A DNA stretch of 64,000 nucleotides, taken from Kineosporiaceae bacterium. GTDB lineage: Bacteria > Actinomycetota > Actinomycetes > Actinomycetales > Kineosporiaceae. The position numbers and the translations under genes were made by a program. The notes under the pieces are model-generated. The model saw only the letters and a program-made list of their open reading frames with translations. It made no database searches and was not told where the DNA came from. Location: positions 36,549-100,548 of the forward strand of contig JAEUJN010000017.1 in the NCBI GenBank assembly GCA_016794595.1, read 5' to 3'. Below, in pieces: positions 51,895-62,879 of this stretch (positions are counted from its first letter, which is position 1; each line of letters opens with the position of its first letter).

Positions 51895-51946
51895 ACCCCC
51901 CACCCGAGGGCCGCCTCGGCCGGGCCGCCCCTGGCAGACTGCGTCC

Positions 51947-52696
51947 ATGACGACGCAGCTTCGGGCCGTGGTGACCGGCGCCAGCAGTGGGATCGGGGCC
52001 GCCACGGTGCGGGCGTTGCGTGCGTCCGGGTGGTCGGTGCTCGCGGTCGCGCGCCGGGCCGACCGGCTCGAAGCGCTGGCAGCCGAGACCGGGTGTGAGC
52101 CGTGTGTCGCCGACGTGACCGACCCGGACGACGTGGCGCGCGTCGTCCGTGCTGCCGGCCCCACGCTCAACGCACTGGTCAACAACGCCGGGGGAGCGCT
52201 CGGTGCCGAGACCGTCGATGCGGCCCGGATCGAGGACTGGGCGACGATGTTCGAGGTCAACACCCTCGGGGCGCTGAGGCTGACCCAGGCGCTGTTGCCG
52301 GCACTTCGGGCGAGCGGGCGCGGCGACGTCCTGTTCCTGACCTCCACCGCGGCGATGGTCACCTACCCGGGCGGCGCGGGGTACAGCGCAGCCAAACACG
52401 CCGAAGGGGCGTTGGCCCGCACCCTGCGGCTCGAACTCGTGGGTGAGCCCATCCGGGTGATCGAGATCGCCCCGGGCATGGTCAAGACCGAGGAGTTCGC
52501 GCTCAACCGCAACCGTGGCGATGCCGCCAAGGCCGCTGCGGTCTACGCCGGGGTCCGTGAGCCACTGACCGCCCAGGACGTGGCGGGGTGCATCGACTGG
52601 GCGCTCAACCTGCCCCATCACGTGAACATCGATCTGCTGGTGGTCCGGCCCCGGGCTCAGGCAGCCCAACACCTGGTGGCGCGCGACAACGCCTGA
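51947..52696 (+). CDS. SDR family oxidoreductase (YdfG-like)
   Basis: A 249-residue short-chain dehydrogenase with TGASSGIG at residues 10-17, NNAGG near 79, the catalytic Ser in L-T-S-T and Y-S-A-A-K near 147. The C-terminal N-I-D-L-L-V-V-R-P pattern matches YdfG/serine 3-dehydrogenase-like enzymes that reduce 3-hydroxy acids or short carbonyls. It lies 52 bases after clpX on the same strand, but a functional link is not evident. Confidence 0.83.
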   Translation: MTTQLRAVVTGASSGIGAATVRALRASGWSVLAVARRADRLEALAAETGCEPCVADVTDPDDVARVVRAAGPTLNALVNNAGGALGAETVDAARIEDWATMFEVNTLGALRLTQALLPALRASGRGDVLFLTSTAAMVTYPGGAGYSAAKHAEGALARTLRLELVGEPIRVIEIAPGMVKTEEFALNRNRGDAAKAAAVYAGVREPLTAQDVAGCIDWALNLPHHVNIDLLVVRPRAQAAQHLVARDNA

Positions 52697-52787
52697 ATCC
52701 GCCTGCCCCAAACGCTCAGGCCGCTCGCCTCGCTGGCCGATCCAGCTAGCGACAGGTCGACGTCCGGGGGTCGGATGGGAGACTCGG

Positions 52788-55076
52788 GTGATCAAGCCGG
52801 GCGCGCTCAGCGGTGTCTTCGGTGCGACGGGCACCGCGATGGGTGTGGCTTTCGCCACCCTCCCCGGCTCGGCGGTGGCCTCGGTCTCGGCGCTGCTCGT
52901 GGGGCTGGGGACCGCGCTGGCCACCGCGCTGGGACCACGGATCAACAGGTCTGCCCGACCGGTGCCGTGGCGCATGCTCACGGCGAGCACGCTGCTGTTC
53001 CTCTCTGGCATCGTCGCTCGTCCGTGGGCGGCCCAGCAGTCCGGGGTCGCGGCGCTGACAGCAGACCTGTTCACGTTGAGCGCCTACGCGATGATGATCC
53101 TCGGACTCGTCCTGTTGCTGCGCGTGGGTGGCGGTTTGGACCGCAACGCCTTCATCGACGGCATGATCGTCTCGCTCGGCATGGCTGCTCCCGCTGTCCA
53201 GTACCTCTCGTTGCCCGCGGCCCGGATCGCGGATCGGCCTCTGGTGATCTCGGTGCTGGCCGGCCTCTACCCGGTGATCGACGTCCTGGTGCTCTTCATC
53301 ATCGTCAATCTCGCCTTCTCCACCGCCATCCGTCTGACCAGCTTCCGGCTGCTGTCGATCTCGGCGTCCATGCTGTTCGTCGGCGATCTCGGCTATGCCG
53401 TGATCGGTGCACAGGGACGCCTGGTCGGTTCGGCCCTGATGGACCTGCCGTTCCTGCTGGGTTTCGTCGCCCTCGGCATGTCGGCCCTGCACCCGAGCAT
53501 GGCTCGTTTCGCCGAGATCGTCTCCCAGCCGGTGCAGCCGTGGTCGTTGATGCGACTCAGCCTGATCGGGCCGGCCCTGGTGGCGCCGTTCGTGGTCTTG
53601 TCGGCGACGCGCACCATCGATCGTGGGTGGTTCACGGCCGTCGTGCTGAGCGGTTTGCTCACCATCGCCCTGGTCGCTCGTGCGGTGTCAGCTGTCGGTC
53701 GGCTCGCGGAGACGCAGGCCGAATGGCTGCACGAGGCGACGCACGATTCGCTGACCGGCCTGCCCAACCGGACCTTCCTGGTGTCCTCGGTCGGCGCGCG
53801 AATCGCTGGTGAGCGCGGCCACGGGACCTTCTGGCTCATCTACCTGGACCTCGACGACTTCAAGCTCGTGAACGACCATTGGGGTCACGAGACCGGCGAC
53901 CTGCTGCTGAAACAGGTGGCTGATCGGCTGCAGGGCCTGGTCGCACGGGACGGCACGGTGGCTCGCCTCGGCGGCGACGAATTCGTCGTCGTGGGAGATG
54001 GTGATCAGGATCGCGCCACCACGATGGCGGAGGACATTCTCCAGATTCTGCGCAAGCCGATCCTCCTGCCAGACCTCGAGCTGTTCACCACGGCCTCCAT
54101 CGGGGTGGTCTGTTGCACCGAACAAGCCGGCGTCGAGGCGATGCTGCGCGACGCCGACGTGGCGATGTACCGGTCCAAGGCCGATGGGCGCAATCGATGG
54201 ACGCTGTTCGCCTCGCAGATGCGTGAATCGGTCAGTAGGCGAGTGCAGACCGAGATCGACCTGCGGGCGGCTCTGGCCCAGGGGCAGCTCTGGGTGGCGT
54301 TCCAGCCGTTGGTCTCCATGGCGAACGTCACAGTGGTGGGGGCAGAGGCACTGGTGCGTTGGGATCATCCGGTGCGCGGTGCCGTCCCGCCACCCGAGTT
54401 CATCGGCATCGCCGAGGAGACCGGCCTCATCAACGAGATCGGCGAATGGGTGCTGCTGGAGTCGTTGCGGCAGGTCGCTGACTGGCGGGGCGCGGGCATC
54501 GTCGACGAAGCCTTCTCGATCTCGGTCAACGTGTCGGCCAGGCAGCTCGTCGGAGACCGCCTGCTCGAGACGGTCGAGTCGGCCCTGCAGCGACTGCAGG
54601 TGCCGCCATCGTGCCTCACGCTGGAGTTGACCGAATCCGCGCTCATGGTCGATGGGACGCGCGCCCTCGAGATGCTGGAACACCTGCGAGGACTCGGGGT
54701 CCGGTTGGCGGTCGACGATTTCGGCACCGGGTACTCCTCGTTGAGCTACCTCAGCAAACTGCCCGTCTACGGCGTCAAGATCGACCGCTCCTTCGTCAAG
54801 GATCTCGCGCACAACGAGCAAGACGAGACCATCACGCGGGCGATCGTCGCCATGTCACATTCCCTCGACCTGGTGATCACGGCCGAGGGCATCGAGGAAG
54901 ACGAGCAGTACCGAATCCTGCGCGACCTCGGCGTCGAGCGGGGGCAGGGGTGGCTGTGGGGCAAGGCGGTCAGTGCGACGAGCTTTGCGAGGGACCACTT
55001 CGGGTGGACGCCGGCTCCGGTCGTGGGGGCACCTCGTACGCCCAGTACACCTGTGCATCCAGGCGCGTACTCCTGA
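52788..55076 (+). CDS. Membrane GGDEF-EAL protein (c-di-GMP turnover)
   Basis: A 762-residue protein. The N-terminal ~305 residues have about nine hydrophobic segments. The GGDEF domain has D-S-L-T-G-L-P-N-R near 316 and an intact G-G-D-E-F near 393. The EAL domain has E-A-L near 519, N-V-S-A-R-Q, E-L-T-E-S-A, D-D-F-G-T-G, K-I-D-R-S-F and A-E-G-I-E. All catalytic residues of both domains are present, so it could make and cut c-di-GMP. No RxxD inhibitory site precedes GGDEF. The start is GTG at 52788. Its last 107 bases overlap the convergent GNAT-like gene, more than is usual. Confidence 0.9.
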   Translation: MIKPGALSGVFGATGTAMGVAFATLPGSAVASVSALLVGLGTALATALGPRINRSARPVPWRMLTASTLLFLSGIVARPWAAQQSGVAALTADLFTLSAYAMMILGLVLLLRVGGGLDRNAFIDGMIVSLGMAAPAVQYLSLPAARIADRPLVISVLAGLYPVIDVLVLFIIVNLAFSTAIRLTSFRLLSISASMLFVGDLGYAVIGAQGRLVGSALMDLPFLLGFVALGMSALHPSMARFAEIVSQPVQPWSLMRLSLIGPALVAPFVVLSATRTIDRGWFTAVVLSGLLTIALVARAVSAVGRLAETQAEWLHEATHDSLTGLPNRTFLVSSVGARIAGERGHGTFWLIYLDLDDFKLVNDHWGHETGDLLLKQVADRLQGLVARDGTVARLGGDEFVVVGDGDQDRATTMAEDILQILRKPILLPDLELFTTASIGVVCCTEQAGVEAMLRDADVAMYRSKADGRNRWTLFASQMRESVSRRVQTEIDLRAALAQGQLWVAFQPLVSMANVTVVGAEALVRWDHPVRGAVPPPEFIGIAEETGLINEIGEWVLLESLRQVADWRGAGIVDEAFSISVNVSARQLVGDRLLETVESALQRLQVPPSCLTLELTESALMVDGTRALEMLEHLRGLGVRLAVDDFGTGYSSLSYLSKLPVYGVKIDRSFVKDLAHNEQDETITRAIVAMSHSLDLVITAEGIEEDEQYRILRDLGVERGQGWLWGKAVSATSFARDHFGWTPAPVVGAPRTPSTPVHPGAYS

Positions 55077-55644
55077 CTCCTGGGTGAAAGGCCCGGCCGA
55101 GCCGTGCGATGGCCTCCGGCAGTCGGTGCACCTCGGCGTTGTGGTCACAGATGTCCACCGCGAAGACGCCGCCGCGGGACCCGCCCTGCTCGACCACGTG
55201 TCGGATGATCGACCCGATCGCACGACTTCCCTGATAGGCAGGCGGGATCGCGACGAATCCGACGTACCAGACGCGGCCGTCCTCGAATTCTCGGGGCCAC
55301 CGTGCCCTGAAGTACTCCGCCGAGACCAGCGGGACGGCGTCGAAGTGGTTGGTCATGATGCTGAGCGCGGCGACCCGGTCGAGTCGCCGATCCCTGATCA
55401 CGATCTTGTCGACGCGCTCGTCGGTCATCAGCTGGTCGAACTCGGATCGCGTCATCAGGTGACGTTGCGCCGCCTGCGTCTGGAGGTCGTCGAAGGCGTC
55501 CCGATAGGTGGGCCACAACGCGTCGATGGCGTCCGGGGCCAGGGACAGGGCGATGGTGAGTTCCCAGTCGTCATCCAGCGCTGTGGCCAGGCTGGGTGAG
55601 GACTGAGTCAGGGAGGGAGCTGACTCGGTCATGATGAGAGACAT
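54970..55644 (-). CDS. GNAT-fold acetyltransferase-like protein
   Basis: A 224-residue protein with a single GNAT-like core. A beta strand V-G-F-V-A-I-P-P-A-Y is followed by Q-G-S-R-A-I-G-S-I-I-R, which resembles the acetyl-CoA pyrophosphate loop (normally Q/R-x-x-G-x-G/A) in a divergent form. I cannot name a substrate. ATG at 55644 or 55632; no clear ribosome site. The C-terminal ~35 residues are encoded in the overlap with the GGDEF-EAL gene and are low complexity, so the natural stop may have been lost and replaced. The upstream 109 bases are unusually A/T-rich. Confidence 0.6.
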   Translation of the reverse strand: MSLIMTESAPSLTQSSPSLATALDDDWELTIALSLAPDAIDALWPTYRDAFDDLQTQAAQRHLMTRSEFDQLMTDERVDKIVIRDRRLDRVAALSIMTNHFDAVPLVSAEYFRARWPREFEDGRVWYVGFVAIPPAYQGSRAIGSIIRHVVEQGGSRGGVFAVDICDHNAEVHRLPEAIARLGRAFHPGVRSTRLDAQVYWAYEVPPRPEPASTRSGPSQSSSH

Positions 55645-55673
55645 TCACATACCCGAGCGGCAATTGCAAAGCG

Positions 55674-55703
55674 TTGACTGATGGTGACATAAAGTGATAT
55701 ATC
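55674..55703 (+). promoter_or_regulatory. Predicted sigma70-type promoter of valS
   Basis: TTGACT at 55674-55679 and TATATC at 55698-55703 with an 18-base spacer (ATATAT one base earlier gives 17). The block 55640-55710 is the most A/T-rich in the window. It would give a leader of about 45 bases for valS. Confidence 0.6.
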
Positions 55704-55753
55704 GCGGAAGATCTGGTGCGTCTCGCGGCCCAGCGCATCCGTAGAATCGCGGC

Positions 55754-58399
55754 ATGTCCGAGACCGCCTCCGCCCGCCCCGCCACCGCGCTGCCCCCCAC
55801 CTATGTCCCGGGGCAGGTAGAGGGCGCGCTCTACGAGCGCTGGATCGAGGCGGGGTACTTCACGGCCGGAGCGCGGTCCGAGGAGCGCGGCGAGCGACCC
55901 TCGTACTGCATCGTGATCCCGCCGCCGAACGTGACCGGCAGCCTGCACCTGGGGCACGCCTTCCAGCACACGCTGATGGACGCCCTGACCCGGCGCCGGC
56001 GGATGCAGGGCTACGACGCGCTGTGGCTGCCCGGCATGGATCATGCCGGCATCGCCACCCAGACCCTGGTCGAGCGTCAGCTCGCCGAGACCGAGGGCAA
56101 GAGCAAGCACGACTACTCCCGCGAGGAGTTCGTCGCCAAGGTCTGGGAGTGGAAGCACGAGTACGGCGGCAAGATCCTCGGCCAGATGCGCCGTCTGGGC
56201 GACGGGGTCGACTGGACCCGCGAGCGGTTCACCATGGACGACGGCCTCTCGCGCGCCGTCCAGACGATCTTCAAGAAGCTCTACGACGACGAGCTGATCT
56301 ACCGCGCCGAGCGCATCATCAACTGGTGCCCGCGCTGCCAGACGGCGCTGAGCGACATCGAGGTGGAGCACTCGGACGACGACGGCGAGCTGGTCTCGAT
56401 CCGGTATGGCGACGGGGACGCCACCGTCGTGGTGGCGACCACGCGGGCCGAGACGATGCTCGGCGACACGGCGGTCGCGGTTCACCCGGACGACGCGCGC
56501 TACCAGCACCTGATCGGCACCGAGGTCTCGCTGCCGTTGACCGACCGGAAGATCCCGATCGTGGCCGACACCCACGTCGACCCGGCGTTCGGCACCGGCG
56601 CGGTCAAGGTGACCCCGGCCCACGACCCGAACGACTTCGAGATCGGGCAGCGACACGGTCTTCCCTCGATCACGATGCTCGACGAGCGGGGAATCGTCAC
56701 CACGCCAGGGCCTTTCGAGGGACTCGACCGGTTCGAGGCGCGTCCCGCCGTGGTGGCCGCACTGCGCGAGGAGGGCCGCATCGTCGCCGAGAAGCGGCCG
56801 TACGTGCACGCGGTCGGCCACTGCCAGCGCTGCCACACCGTGGTCGAGCCGCGGCTGTCGCTGCAATGGTTCGTCAAGGTCGCCCCGCTGGCGAAGGCCG
56901 CAGGGGACGCCGTCCGCGACGGTCGGGTGGCGATCCACCCCGCCACGATGCGTGCGCGGTACTTCGAGTGGGTCGACAACATGCACGACTGGTGCATCAG
57001 CCGCCAACTGTGGTGGGGCCACCGGATCCCGGTGTACTACGGCCCGGCCGGCGAGATGGTCTGTCTCGGTCCGGACGAGGCCGCCCCTACGGGCGAGGGC
57101 TGGCGGCAGGACCCCGACGTGCTGGACACGTGGTTCTCCAGCGCGCTCTGGCCGTTCTCGACCCTGGGTTGGCCCGAGGACACCGCCGACCTGCGCCGTT
57201 ATTACCCGACCGACGTGCTGCTCACCGGCTACGACATCATCTTCTTCTGGGTCGCCCGGATGATGATGTTCGGCCTGTACGCGATGGACGGTGTGGCCCC
57301 GTTCCACACCATCGCCCTGACCGGCCTGGTGCGCGACCAGCACGGCCGCAAGATGAGCAAGTCCAAGGGCAACGTGGTCGACCCGCTGGACTGGATGGAT
57401 GCCTACGGCGCCGATGCCCTGCGGTTCACCCTGGCCCGGGGTGCCAACCCGGGCACCGACGTCCCGATCGGCGAGGAGTGGGTGGCGGGTAGCCGCAACT
57501 TCACCACCAAGCTGTGGAACGCCACCCGGTTCGCCCTGCTCAACGGCGCCACCGTGGCCGGGCCGCTGCCGGCGGTGGCCGACCAGTCCGTGGTGGACCG
57601 CTGGATCCTGTCCCGTCTGGCCACGGTCACCGCCCAGGTGGACGCCGCCTATGAGGACTTCCAGTTCGCCAAGCTGTCCGACGCGCTCTACCACTTCGTG
57701 TGGGACGAGGTCTGTGACTGGTACCTCGAGCTGGCCAAACTGCCCTTCAAGGAGGGTGGCGCCGCTGCCGAGGTCACCCGCCGGGTGCTCGGCGAGGTGC
57801 TGGACGTCGTCCTGCGGTTGCTGCACCCGGTCACCCCGTTCGTCACCGAGGCGCTCTGGACCGAGCTGACCCGCGGCTCGGCGGCGACCGGGTCACTGGT
57901 GATCGCCACCTGGCCGGCACCGGACACCGACCGCACGGACGCCGCGGCCGAGGCCGAGGTCGCCGCCCTGCAGGACCTGGTCACCGAGGTGCGCCGGTTC
58001 CGGTCCGACCAGGGGCTGCCGCCGGGCAAGCGGGTGCCGGCCCGGATCAGCGGGCTGGCCCCGTCGCTGGCCACGCACGAGGCCGAGATCCGGGCGCTGG
58101 CTGCCCTCGACGGCCCGGGGGAGGCGTTCGAGACCTCCTCGACCCTGACCGCGGGCTCGGTGCACGTCGATCTCGACCTGCACGGTGCGATCGACGTCGC
58201 CGCCGAGCGGCAGCGGCTGGAGCGTGACCTGGCTGCGGCGACCAAGGAACTCGCCGGAGCGCAGGGCAAACTCGCCAACGAGCAGTTCCTGGCCAAGGCG
58301 CCCGAGAAGGTGGTCACCTCGATCCGCGAGCGGGCAGCCAAGGCCCAGGTCGAGGTGGCCCGGATCACCGCGTCGCTGGCCGGGCTGCCGTCCGCCTAA
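55754..58399 (+). CDS. valS: Valyl-tRNA synthetase
   Basis: An 881-residue class I synthetase that charges tRNA-Val. The signature H-L-G-H lies near residue 65 and K-M-S-K-S near 537; the editing domain sits between, and a C-terminal coiled coil typical of ValRS closes it. No T-box is seen in its leader, unlike ileS at the end of the window. Its last 35 bases overlap the convergent MFS gene. Confidence 0.97.
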   Translation: MSETASARPATALPPTYVPGQVEGALYERWIEAGYFTAGARSEERGERPSYCIVIPPPNVTGSLHLGHAFQHTLMDALTRRRRMQGYDALWLPGMDHAGIATQTLVERQLAETEGKSKHDYSREEFVAKVWEWKHEYGGKILGQMRRLGDGVDWTRERFTMDDGLSRAVQTIFKKLYDDELIYRAERIINWCPRCQTALSDIEVEHSDDDGELVSIRYGDGDATVVVATTRAETMLGDTAVAVHPDDARYQHLIGTEVSLPLTDRKIPIVADTHVDPAFGTGAVKVTPAHDPNDFEIGQRHGLPSITMLDERGIVTTPGPFEGLDRFEARPAVVAALREEGRIVAEKRPYVHAVGHCQRCHTVVEPRLSLQWFVKVAPLAKAAGDAVRDGRVAIHPATMRARYFEWVDNMHDWCISRQLWWGHRIPVYYGPAGEMVCLGPDEAAPTGEGWRQDPDVLDTWFSSALWPFSTLGWPEDTADLRRYYPTDVLLTGYDIIFFWVARMMMFGLYAMDGVAPFHTIALTGLVRDQHGRKMSKSKGNVVDPLDWMDAYGADALRFTLARGANPGTDVPIGEEWVAGSRNFTTKLWNATRFALLNGATVAGPLPAVADQSVVDRWILSRLATVTAQVDAAYEDFQFAKLSDALYHFVWDEVCDWYLELAKLPFKEGGAAAEVTRRVLGEVLDVVLRLLHPVTPFVTEALWTELTRGSAATGSLVIATWPAPDTDRTDAAAEAEVAALQDLVTEVRRFRSDQGLPPGKRVPARISGLAPSLATHEAEIRALAALDGPGEAFETSSTLTAGSVHVDLDLHGAIDVAAERQRLERDLAAATKELAGAQGKLANEQFLAKAPEKVVTSIRERAAKAQVEVARITASLAGLPSA

Positions 58400-59537
58400 G
58401 ACTGCGGTTCACCGCGGGCGCCGCGGCCAGCAGGGCCGCGGCCAGCACGGCACCGAGGGCCGAGGCGATGAAGCCGAGGTCCACACTGCGGTGGTAGAGG
58501 GGTAGCAGGGTCAGCGGCGCGATGGCCGAGCCCAGGAACTGCCAGGCCAGAGCCATGGACGTCGCGCCGGCCCGGTTCGTCGGCGTGCTGGTCACGGCCA
58601 TCGAGGTGCTGGTCAGGCGTCCAGCCGTCGACGCCGCGCCCCCGACGGCCATCGCCACGACCAGCAGGGCGACCGAGGGGGTACGGGCGGTGGCGGCCAC
58701 CACCGCGGCGAAGATCAGCCCGACCGTGATGCCGAAGGGCCTGATGCCCACCCGGTCGGCCAGGCGGCCGAAGCGTGAGCTGGTCAGCAGGCCGGCCACC
58801 CCGAAGGTGGCCACCACCAGTCCGCGCTGGTCAGGCCCGAGTCCGAACCGGTCGTGGGCGAGCAGGGCCGAGAGCAGGTTGAGGCCGGCGGTGGTCAGGT
58901 AGAGCCCGAACGCGACCGCGCAGGCCAGCGCCAGCCGACGGTTGGCCAGCGAGCGCCACCGTGAGCCGGCTGCAGCCGGCGCCGCGTCGTCCGGGGTCTG
59001 ACGTGTCGGTTCGGCCGGCGGTACCGCGGCCAGCAGCGTCGCCGACACCGCGGCGGCGGCGAAGGCCCACCGGTAGTCGATCGCGGCGGCCAGGCCCCCG
59101 ACCAGCGGGGCGAAGGCCTGCCCGGCGGCTTGCAGGCCGCCGAAGACGCCCAGGGCCCGGCCGAGCCGGGTGGAGGGAACGAGGTCCGAGATGGCGGCCA
59201 CCAACAGCGGGGTGGTGAACGCGTTGGCGGCCCCCTGGACGGCGCGACCGCCCAGGAACGTGGCCGCGGTGGGGGCGAGCATGCACACGAGGGAGGCCAG
59301 CGCATAGACCAAGTAGGCCCAGCGGATCGTGCGGGAGCGTCCCCAGTGCTCGGCGAGGGTGCCGCTGACCAGCATGATCGTTGCGAACGGGACCAGGTAC
59401 ACGGTCAGCGAGGACGCAGCGGTGGCCAGGGACGTGTCGAGCCCCGCGGACAGCTCGGGCAGCATCGTGGTGACCATGGCGCCGCCGAACGGACCGAGGA
59501 ATCCACCGGCGTACAGGGGCCAGAGTCGGGGCTGCAC
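58365..59537 (-). CDS. MFS transporter
   Basis: A 390-residue 12-segment major facilitator of the drug/sugar efflux type. It has a [11 protein letters not shown] loop between segments 2 and 3, and a second F-G-R-L-A-D-R-V-G loop in the other half. Substrate unknown. The GTG start at 59537 is the only good candidate; 18 bases separate it from the surface-protein gene upstream, so the two are probably co-transcribed. Confidence 0.8.
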   Translation of the reverse strand: MQPRLWPLYAGGFLGPFGGAMVTTMLPELSAGLDTSLATAASSLTVYLVPFATIMLVSGTLAEHWGRSRTIRWAYLVYALASLVCMLAPTAATFLGGRAVQGAANAFTTPLLVAAISDLVPSTRLGRALGVFGGLQAAGQAFAPLVGGLAAAIDYRWAFAAAAVSATLLAAVPPAEPTRQTPDDAAPAAAGSRWRSLANRRLALACAVAFGLYLTTAGLNLLSALLAHDRFGLGPDQRGLVVATFGVAGLLTSSRFGRLADRVGIRPFGITVGLIFAAVVAATARTPSVALLVVAMAVGGAASTAGRLTSTSMAVTSTPTNRAGATSMALAWQFLGSAIAPLTLLPLYHRSVDLGFIASALGAVLAAALLAAAPAVNRSLRRTAARPATR

Positions 59538-59555
59538 CGGGTCAGTAGAACAGGG

Positions 59556-60425
59556 TCAGGGGACCTTCTGCAGGTAGCGCACCTCGTCCTGGTGGGCCCG
59601 TTCGGCCGCTCGCCGTCGCCGCATGCCGACCGCGGCGATCCCCGCGGCGGTGAAGCAGGTGATCGCCCCGAGCGTCGGCAGCAGCCAGGCAGCGGTGTCC
59701 GAGGGCGGATCGATGATCTCGACGATGTCCGGCTGGATGGACGCCGAGGGCGCGGCGACGACGAAGGTGCTGGGTCGTAGCGACGGTTCACGCTGGCGGA
59801 CGGCCTGAGTGGCCGGTGTGGCCCGGGGTACCCCACCCCGCGTTGTCGAAGGCGTGGCCTGCGCGGTCGTGGTGGCCACACTGGTGCGGCTGGGGGTCGG
59901 TGTGGCAGTGCGGGTCGGCGAGGGCGTGCGGCTCGGGCTGGGCGATGCGGTGGCGGCCTGCACCCGGACCCGGCTGACGGCGCGGTTGTTGCCGGGGGTT
60001 CGATCGGTGCCGGTGGCCCGGACCTCGGCCGTACCACCGACCAGCAGGGTGCCCGGGGCGATGGTCGCCCCGATCAGCAGCGGGATCGCGGCCGAGCGGC
60101 TCGCCCGGGCCGCCATGCGTGCATCGAGACGGGTCACCGAGCGCCCCGACTTCGACCAGCCCGCCGGCACCTGGCCGGCCGGGATCTCGGTACCGAGCGG
60201 GGGCAGGTAACTCACCACCACGCCGACCGCGGCGGCCGGTCCGGCGTTGCCCCAGGAGATGTTCACCGCCACGATCTGCCCCGCGCGACCGGTGACGGTT
60301 CCGGTCGCGGTGATCGACAAGTCGAAGGTGCCGACCCGTGCCGCCGTCGAGGGGCTGGCGAATCCAAGCACGCTAAGTAACAGAGTGACTACGATAAGTG
60401 CTGAATGGAGTGTTCGCTGACTCAC
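59556..60425 (-). CDS. Exported membrane-anchored protein with DUF11-like domain
   Basis: A 289-residue protein. A signal peptide (S-Q-R-T-L-H-S-A-L then a hydrophobic core, cut near A-S-P-S-T-A-A) is followed by a beta-rich domain of about 125 residues with N-I-S-W-G-N-A-G-P, the pattern of DUF11/CARDB-like surface repeats. Next come a Ser/Thr/Pro-rich stalk, a C-terminal membrane helix and a R-R-R-R tail. L-P-T-L-G just before the helix resembles, but does not equal, an LPxTG sorting site. The GTG at 60425 gives a normal signal peptide; the frame is open to 60497. The signal-peptide region is A/T-rich compared with its surroundings. Confidence 0.7.
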   Translation of the reverse strand: MSQRTLHSALIVVTLLLSVLGFASPSTAARVGTFDLSITATGTVTGRAGQIVAVNISWGNAGPAAAVGVVVSYLPPLGTEIPAGQVPAGWSKSGRSVTRLDARMAARASRSAAIPLLIGATIAPGTLLVGGTAEVRATGTDRTPGNNRAVSRVRVQAATASPSPSRTPSPTRTATPTPSRTSVATTTAQATPSTTRGGVPRATPATQAVRQREPSLRPSTFVVAAPSASIQPDIVEIIDPPSDTAAWLLPTLGAITCFTAAGIAAVGMRRRRAAERAHQDEVRYLQKVP

Positions 60426-60567
60426 GCGGGGTGCGGAATGCTCCGCAGGATGCCGCCGAGCCACGCGACGCAGCGTAACCTGCGAGGCCTCGCGCACCCG
60501 GCAGATCTAGAGTTGGCGGCGCGTCCCGGACCCCGGTGATGCGATCACGCGATCACGATGGAGTGCG

Positions 60568-61605
60568 ATGCGTGCCCTGGTGAAGACCGCCCCGGCCCCC
60601 GGGCTGGAACTGCGCGACGTCCCCGAACCGCTGCCCGGGCCGGGCGAGGTGGCGGTCCGGGTGCTGCGCACCGGCCTGTGCGGCACCGACCTGCACCTGT
60701 ACGACTGGGATGCCTGGGCGGCGTCCGTGGTGACCACCCCCATGATCATCGGACACGAGTTCTACGGCGAGGTCGCGGCCGTCGCGGACGACGTGACCGC
60801 CGTCCGGGTGGGGCAGCGGGTCTCGGGTGAGGGGCACCTGGTCTGCGGGGCCTGCCGCAACTGCCGCGCCGGCCGGCGACACCTGTGCATCAACACCGTC
60901 GGCATCGGCGTGAACCGCGATGGCGCGTTCGCCGACATGCTGGTCATGCCGGCCGGCAACCTCTGGGTCCAGCCGGACGATCTCGATCCTGACCTCGGCG
61001 CACTGTTCGACCCGTTCGGCAACGCCACGCACACCGCGTTGTCGTTCCCGATCGCCGGCGAGGACGTCGTGGTGACCGGCGCCGGGCCGATCGGGGTGAT
61101 GGCCACCGCGATCACCCGACACGTCGGGGCACGGTTCGTCGTGGTGACCGATGTCAGCGACGTGCGGCTCGAGCTGGCCAAGGCGGCCGGCGCCGACCTG
61201 GCGATCAACGCCACCACCACCACGCTGCGCGAGGCGATGGGCCGCCTCGGCATGCGTGAGGGGTTCGACATCGGGCTCGAGATGTCCGGGGCGCCCTCGG
61301 CGGTCTCGGACATGCTGGGCACGATGAACCACGGTGGGCGGGTGGCGATGCTCGGTCTGCCGCACGGGGACTACGCCATCGACTGGGGCCGGGTGATCAC
61401 CCACATGCTGACCATCAAGGGCATCTACGGCCGCGAGATGTACGACACCTGGTACGCGATGAGCGCCATGCTGCAGACCTCCTCGTCCCTGCGCTCGGCG
61501 CTGGGTTCGGTGATCACCCACCGGTTCACCCCGGACCGGTTCGCCGAGGCCTTCGAGGTGGTGCGCTCGGGTCGTTGCGGCAAGGTGCTCATCGACTGGA
61601 GCTGA
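60568..61605 (+). CDS. tdh: L-threonine 3-dehydrogenase
   Basis: A 345-residue zinc medium-chain dehydrogenase. The catalytic zinc ligands are in L-C-G-T-D-L-H and G-H-E-F-Y-G-E, the structural zinc cysteines in [15 protein letters not shown], and the NAD site in T-G-A-G-P-I-G. It oxidises threonine to 2-amino-3-oxobutyrate. The kbl gene follows 29 bases later, completing the pathway to glycine and acetyl-CoA. Confidence 0.93.
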   Translation: MRALVKTAPAPGLELRDVPEPLPGPGEVAVRVLRTGLCGTDLHLYDWDAWAASVVTTPMIIGHEFYGEVAAVADDVTAVRVGQRVSGEGHLVCGACRNCRAGRRHLCINTVGIGVNRDGAFADMLVMPAGNLWVQPDDLDPDLGALFDPFGNATHTALSFPIAGEDVVVTGAGPIGVMATAITRHVGARFVVVTDVSDVRLELAKAAGADLAINATTTTLREAMGRLGMREGFDIGLEMSGAPSAVSDMLGTMNHGGRVAMLGLPHGDYAIDWGRVITHMLTIKGIYGREMYDTWYAMSAMLQTSSSLRSALGSVITHRFTPDRFAEAFEVVRSGRCGKVLIDWS

Positions 61606-61634
61606 GATCCGTTGCGCGACAAGGAGGCTGGACC

Positions 61635-62831
61635 GTGTACGGAACCATGCGCGAGCAGTTGCAGGCCAGTCTGGCCGAGATCGAGGCGGCCGGCCTGACC
61701 AAGCACGAACGCCGGTTGACCTCGCCACAGTCGGCGCAGATCACGACCGCCTCGGGGCCGGCGCTGAACTTCTGCGCCAACAACTACCTCGGGCTGGCCG
61801 ATCACCCGGAGGTCGAGACCGCCGCAGCAGAGGCGTTGCGCCAGTGGGGTTTCGGCATGGCGAGCGTCCGCTTCATCTGCGGCACCCAAGAACTGCACGC
61901 CCGGCTCGAGGCGGCCCTGTCGGCGTTCCTCGGCACCGAGGACACGATCCTGTTCTCCTCGTGCTTCGACGCCAACGGCGGGGTGTTCGAGACGCTGTTC
62001 GACGAGCGCGACGCCATCATCTCCGACGAGCTCAACCATGCCTCGCTGATCGACGGCATCCGGCTCAGCAAAGCGGCGCGGTATCGCTACCACAACGCCG
62101 ACCTGGCCGATCTCGAGGCTCAGCTGCGCGCGGCGTCCGGGGCGCGTCGGCGCTGCATCGTGACCGACGGCGTGTTCTCGATGGACGGCTACCTCGCCCC
62201 GCTCCCCGGCATCTGCGACCTGGCCGAGGCCTACGACGCGCTGGTGCTGGTCGACGACTCGCACGCCGTGGGGTTCGTCGGTGCCGGTGGTCGGGGGACT
62301 CCGGAGCACTTCGGCGTGGCCGACCGGGTCGACATCCTCACCGGCACGCTGGGCAAGGCGCTCGGCGGGGCGTCCGGTGGGTACGTCAGTGGCCCGGCCG
62401 AGGTCATCGCGATGCTGCGCCAGCGGGCACGGCCCTACCTGTTCTCCAACGCCGTGGCGCCCAGCGTGGTGGCAGGCTCGTTGAAGGCCCTCGAGCTCGC
62501 GGCGTCCTCGAACCAGGGGCGCGAGGCGTTGCGACGCAACAGCGACCTGTTCCGGCAGCTGATGACGGCCGAGGGCTTCGAGCTGCTGCCGGGGGAGCAC
62601 CCGATCACGCCGGTGATGTTCGGCGGCGAGGACGGCGCGCGCGAGGCGGCGCAGGTGGCCGACCGGATGCTCGAGCTCGGCGTGTACGTGATCGCCTTCT
62701 CCTACCCCGTGGTGCCGAAGGGCCGTGCCCGGATCCGGGTGCAGCTGTCCGCAGCCCACTCCGAGGACGACGTCCGCCAGTGCGTCGCAGCCTTCGTCAC
62801 GGCCCGCGGGGACGTCCTCGACCCGCGGTGA
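61635..62831 (+). CDS. kbl: Glycine C-acetyltransferase (2-amino-3-ketobutyrate CoA ligase)
   Basis: A 398-residue PLP enzyme of the alpha-oxoamine synthase family. It has N-N-Y-L-G-L near residue 43, the H-A-S-L-I-D-G region, D-D-S-H-A-V-G-F and the PLP lysine in T-L-G-K-A-L-G-G. With CoA it splits 2-amino-3-oxobutyrate to glycine and acetyl-CoA. GTG at 61635 after AAGGAGG (61621-61627). The operon partner tdh fixes the assignment over biotin or serine-palmitoyl relatives. Confidence 0.93.
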   Translation: MYGTMREQLQASLAEIEAAGLTKHERRLTSPQSAQITTASGPALNFCANNYLGLADHPEVETAAAEALRQWGFGMASVRFICGTQELHARLEAALSAFLGTEDTILFSSCFDANGGVFETLFDERDAIISDELNHASLIDGIRLSKAARYRYHNADLADLEAQLRAASGARRRCIVTDGVFSMDGYLAPLPGICDLAEAYDALVLVDDSHAVGFVGAGGRGTPEHFGVADRVDILTGTLGKALGGASGGYVSGPAEVIAMLRQRARPYLFSNAVAPSVVAGSLKALELAASSNQGREALRRNSDLFRQLMTAEGFELLPGEHPITPVMFGGEDGAREAAQVADRMLELGVYVIAFSYPVVPKGRARIRVQLSAAHSEDDVRQCVAAFVTARGDVLDPR

Positions 62832-62879
62832 TCAGGGCCGCCGGGGCGGGGGCGGCGAATCGCTTTGGCCGGGGCGCCT

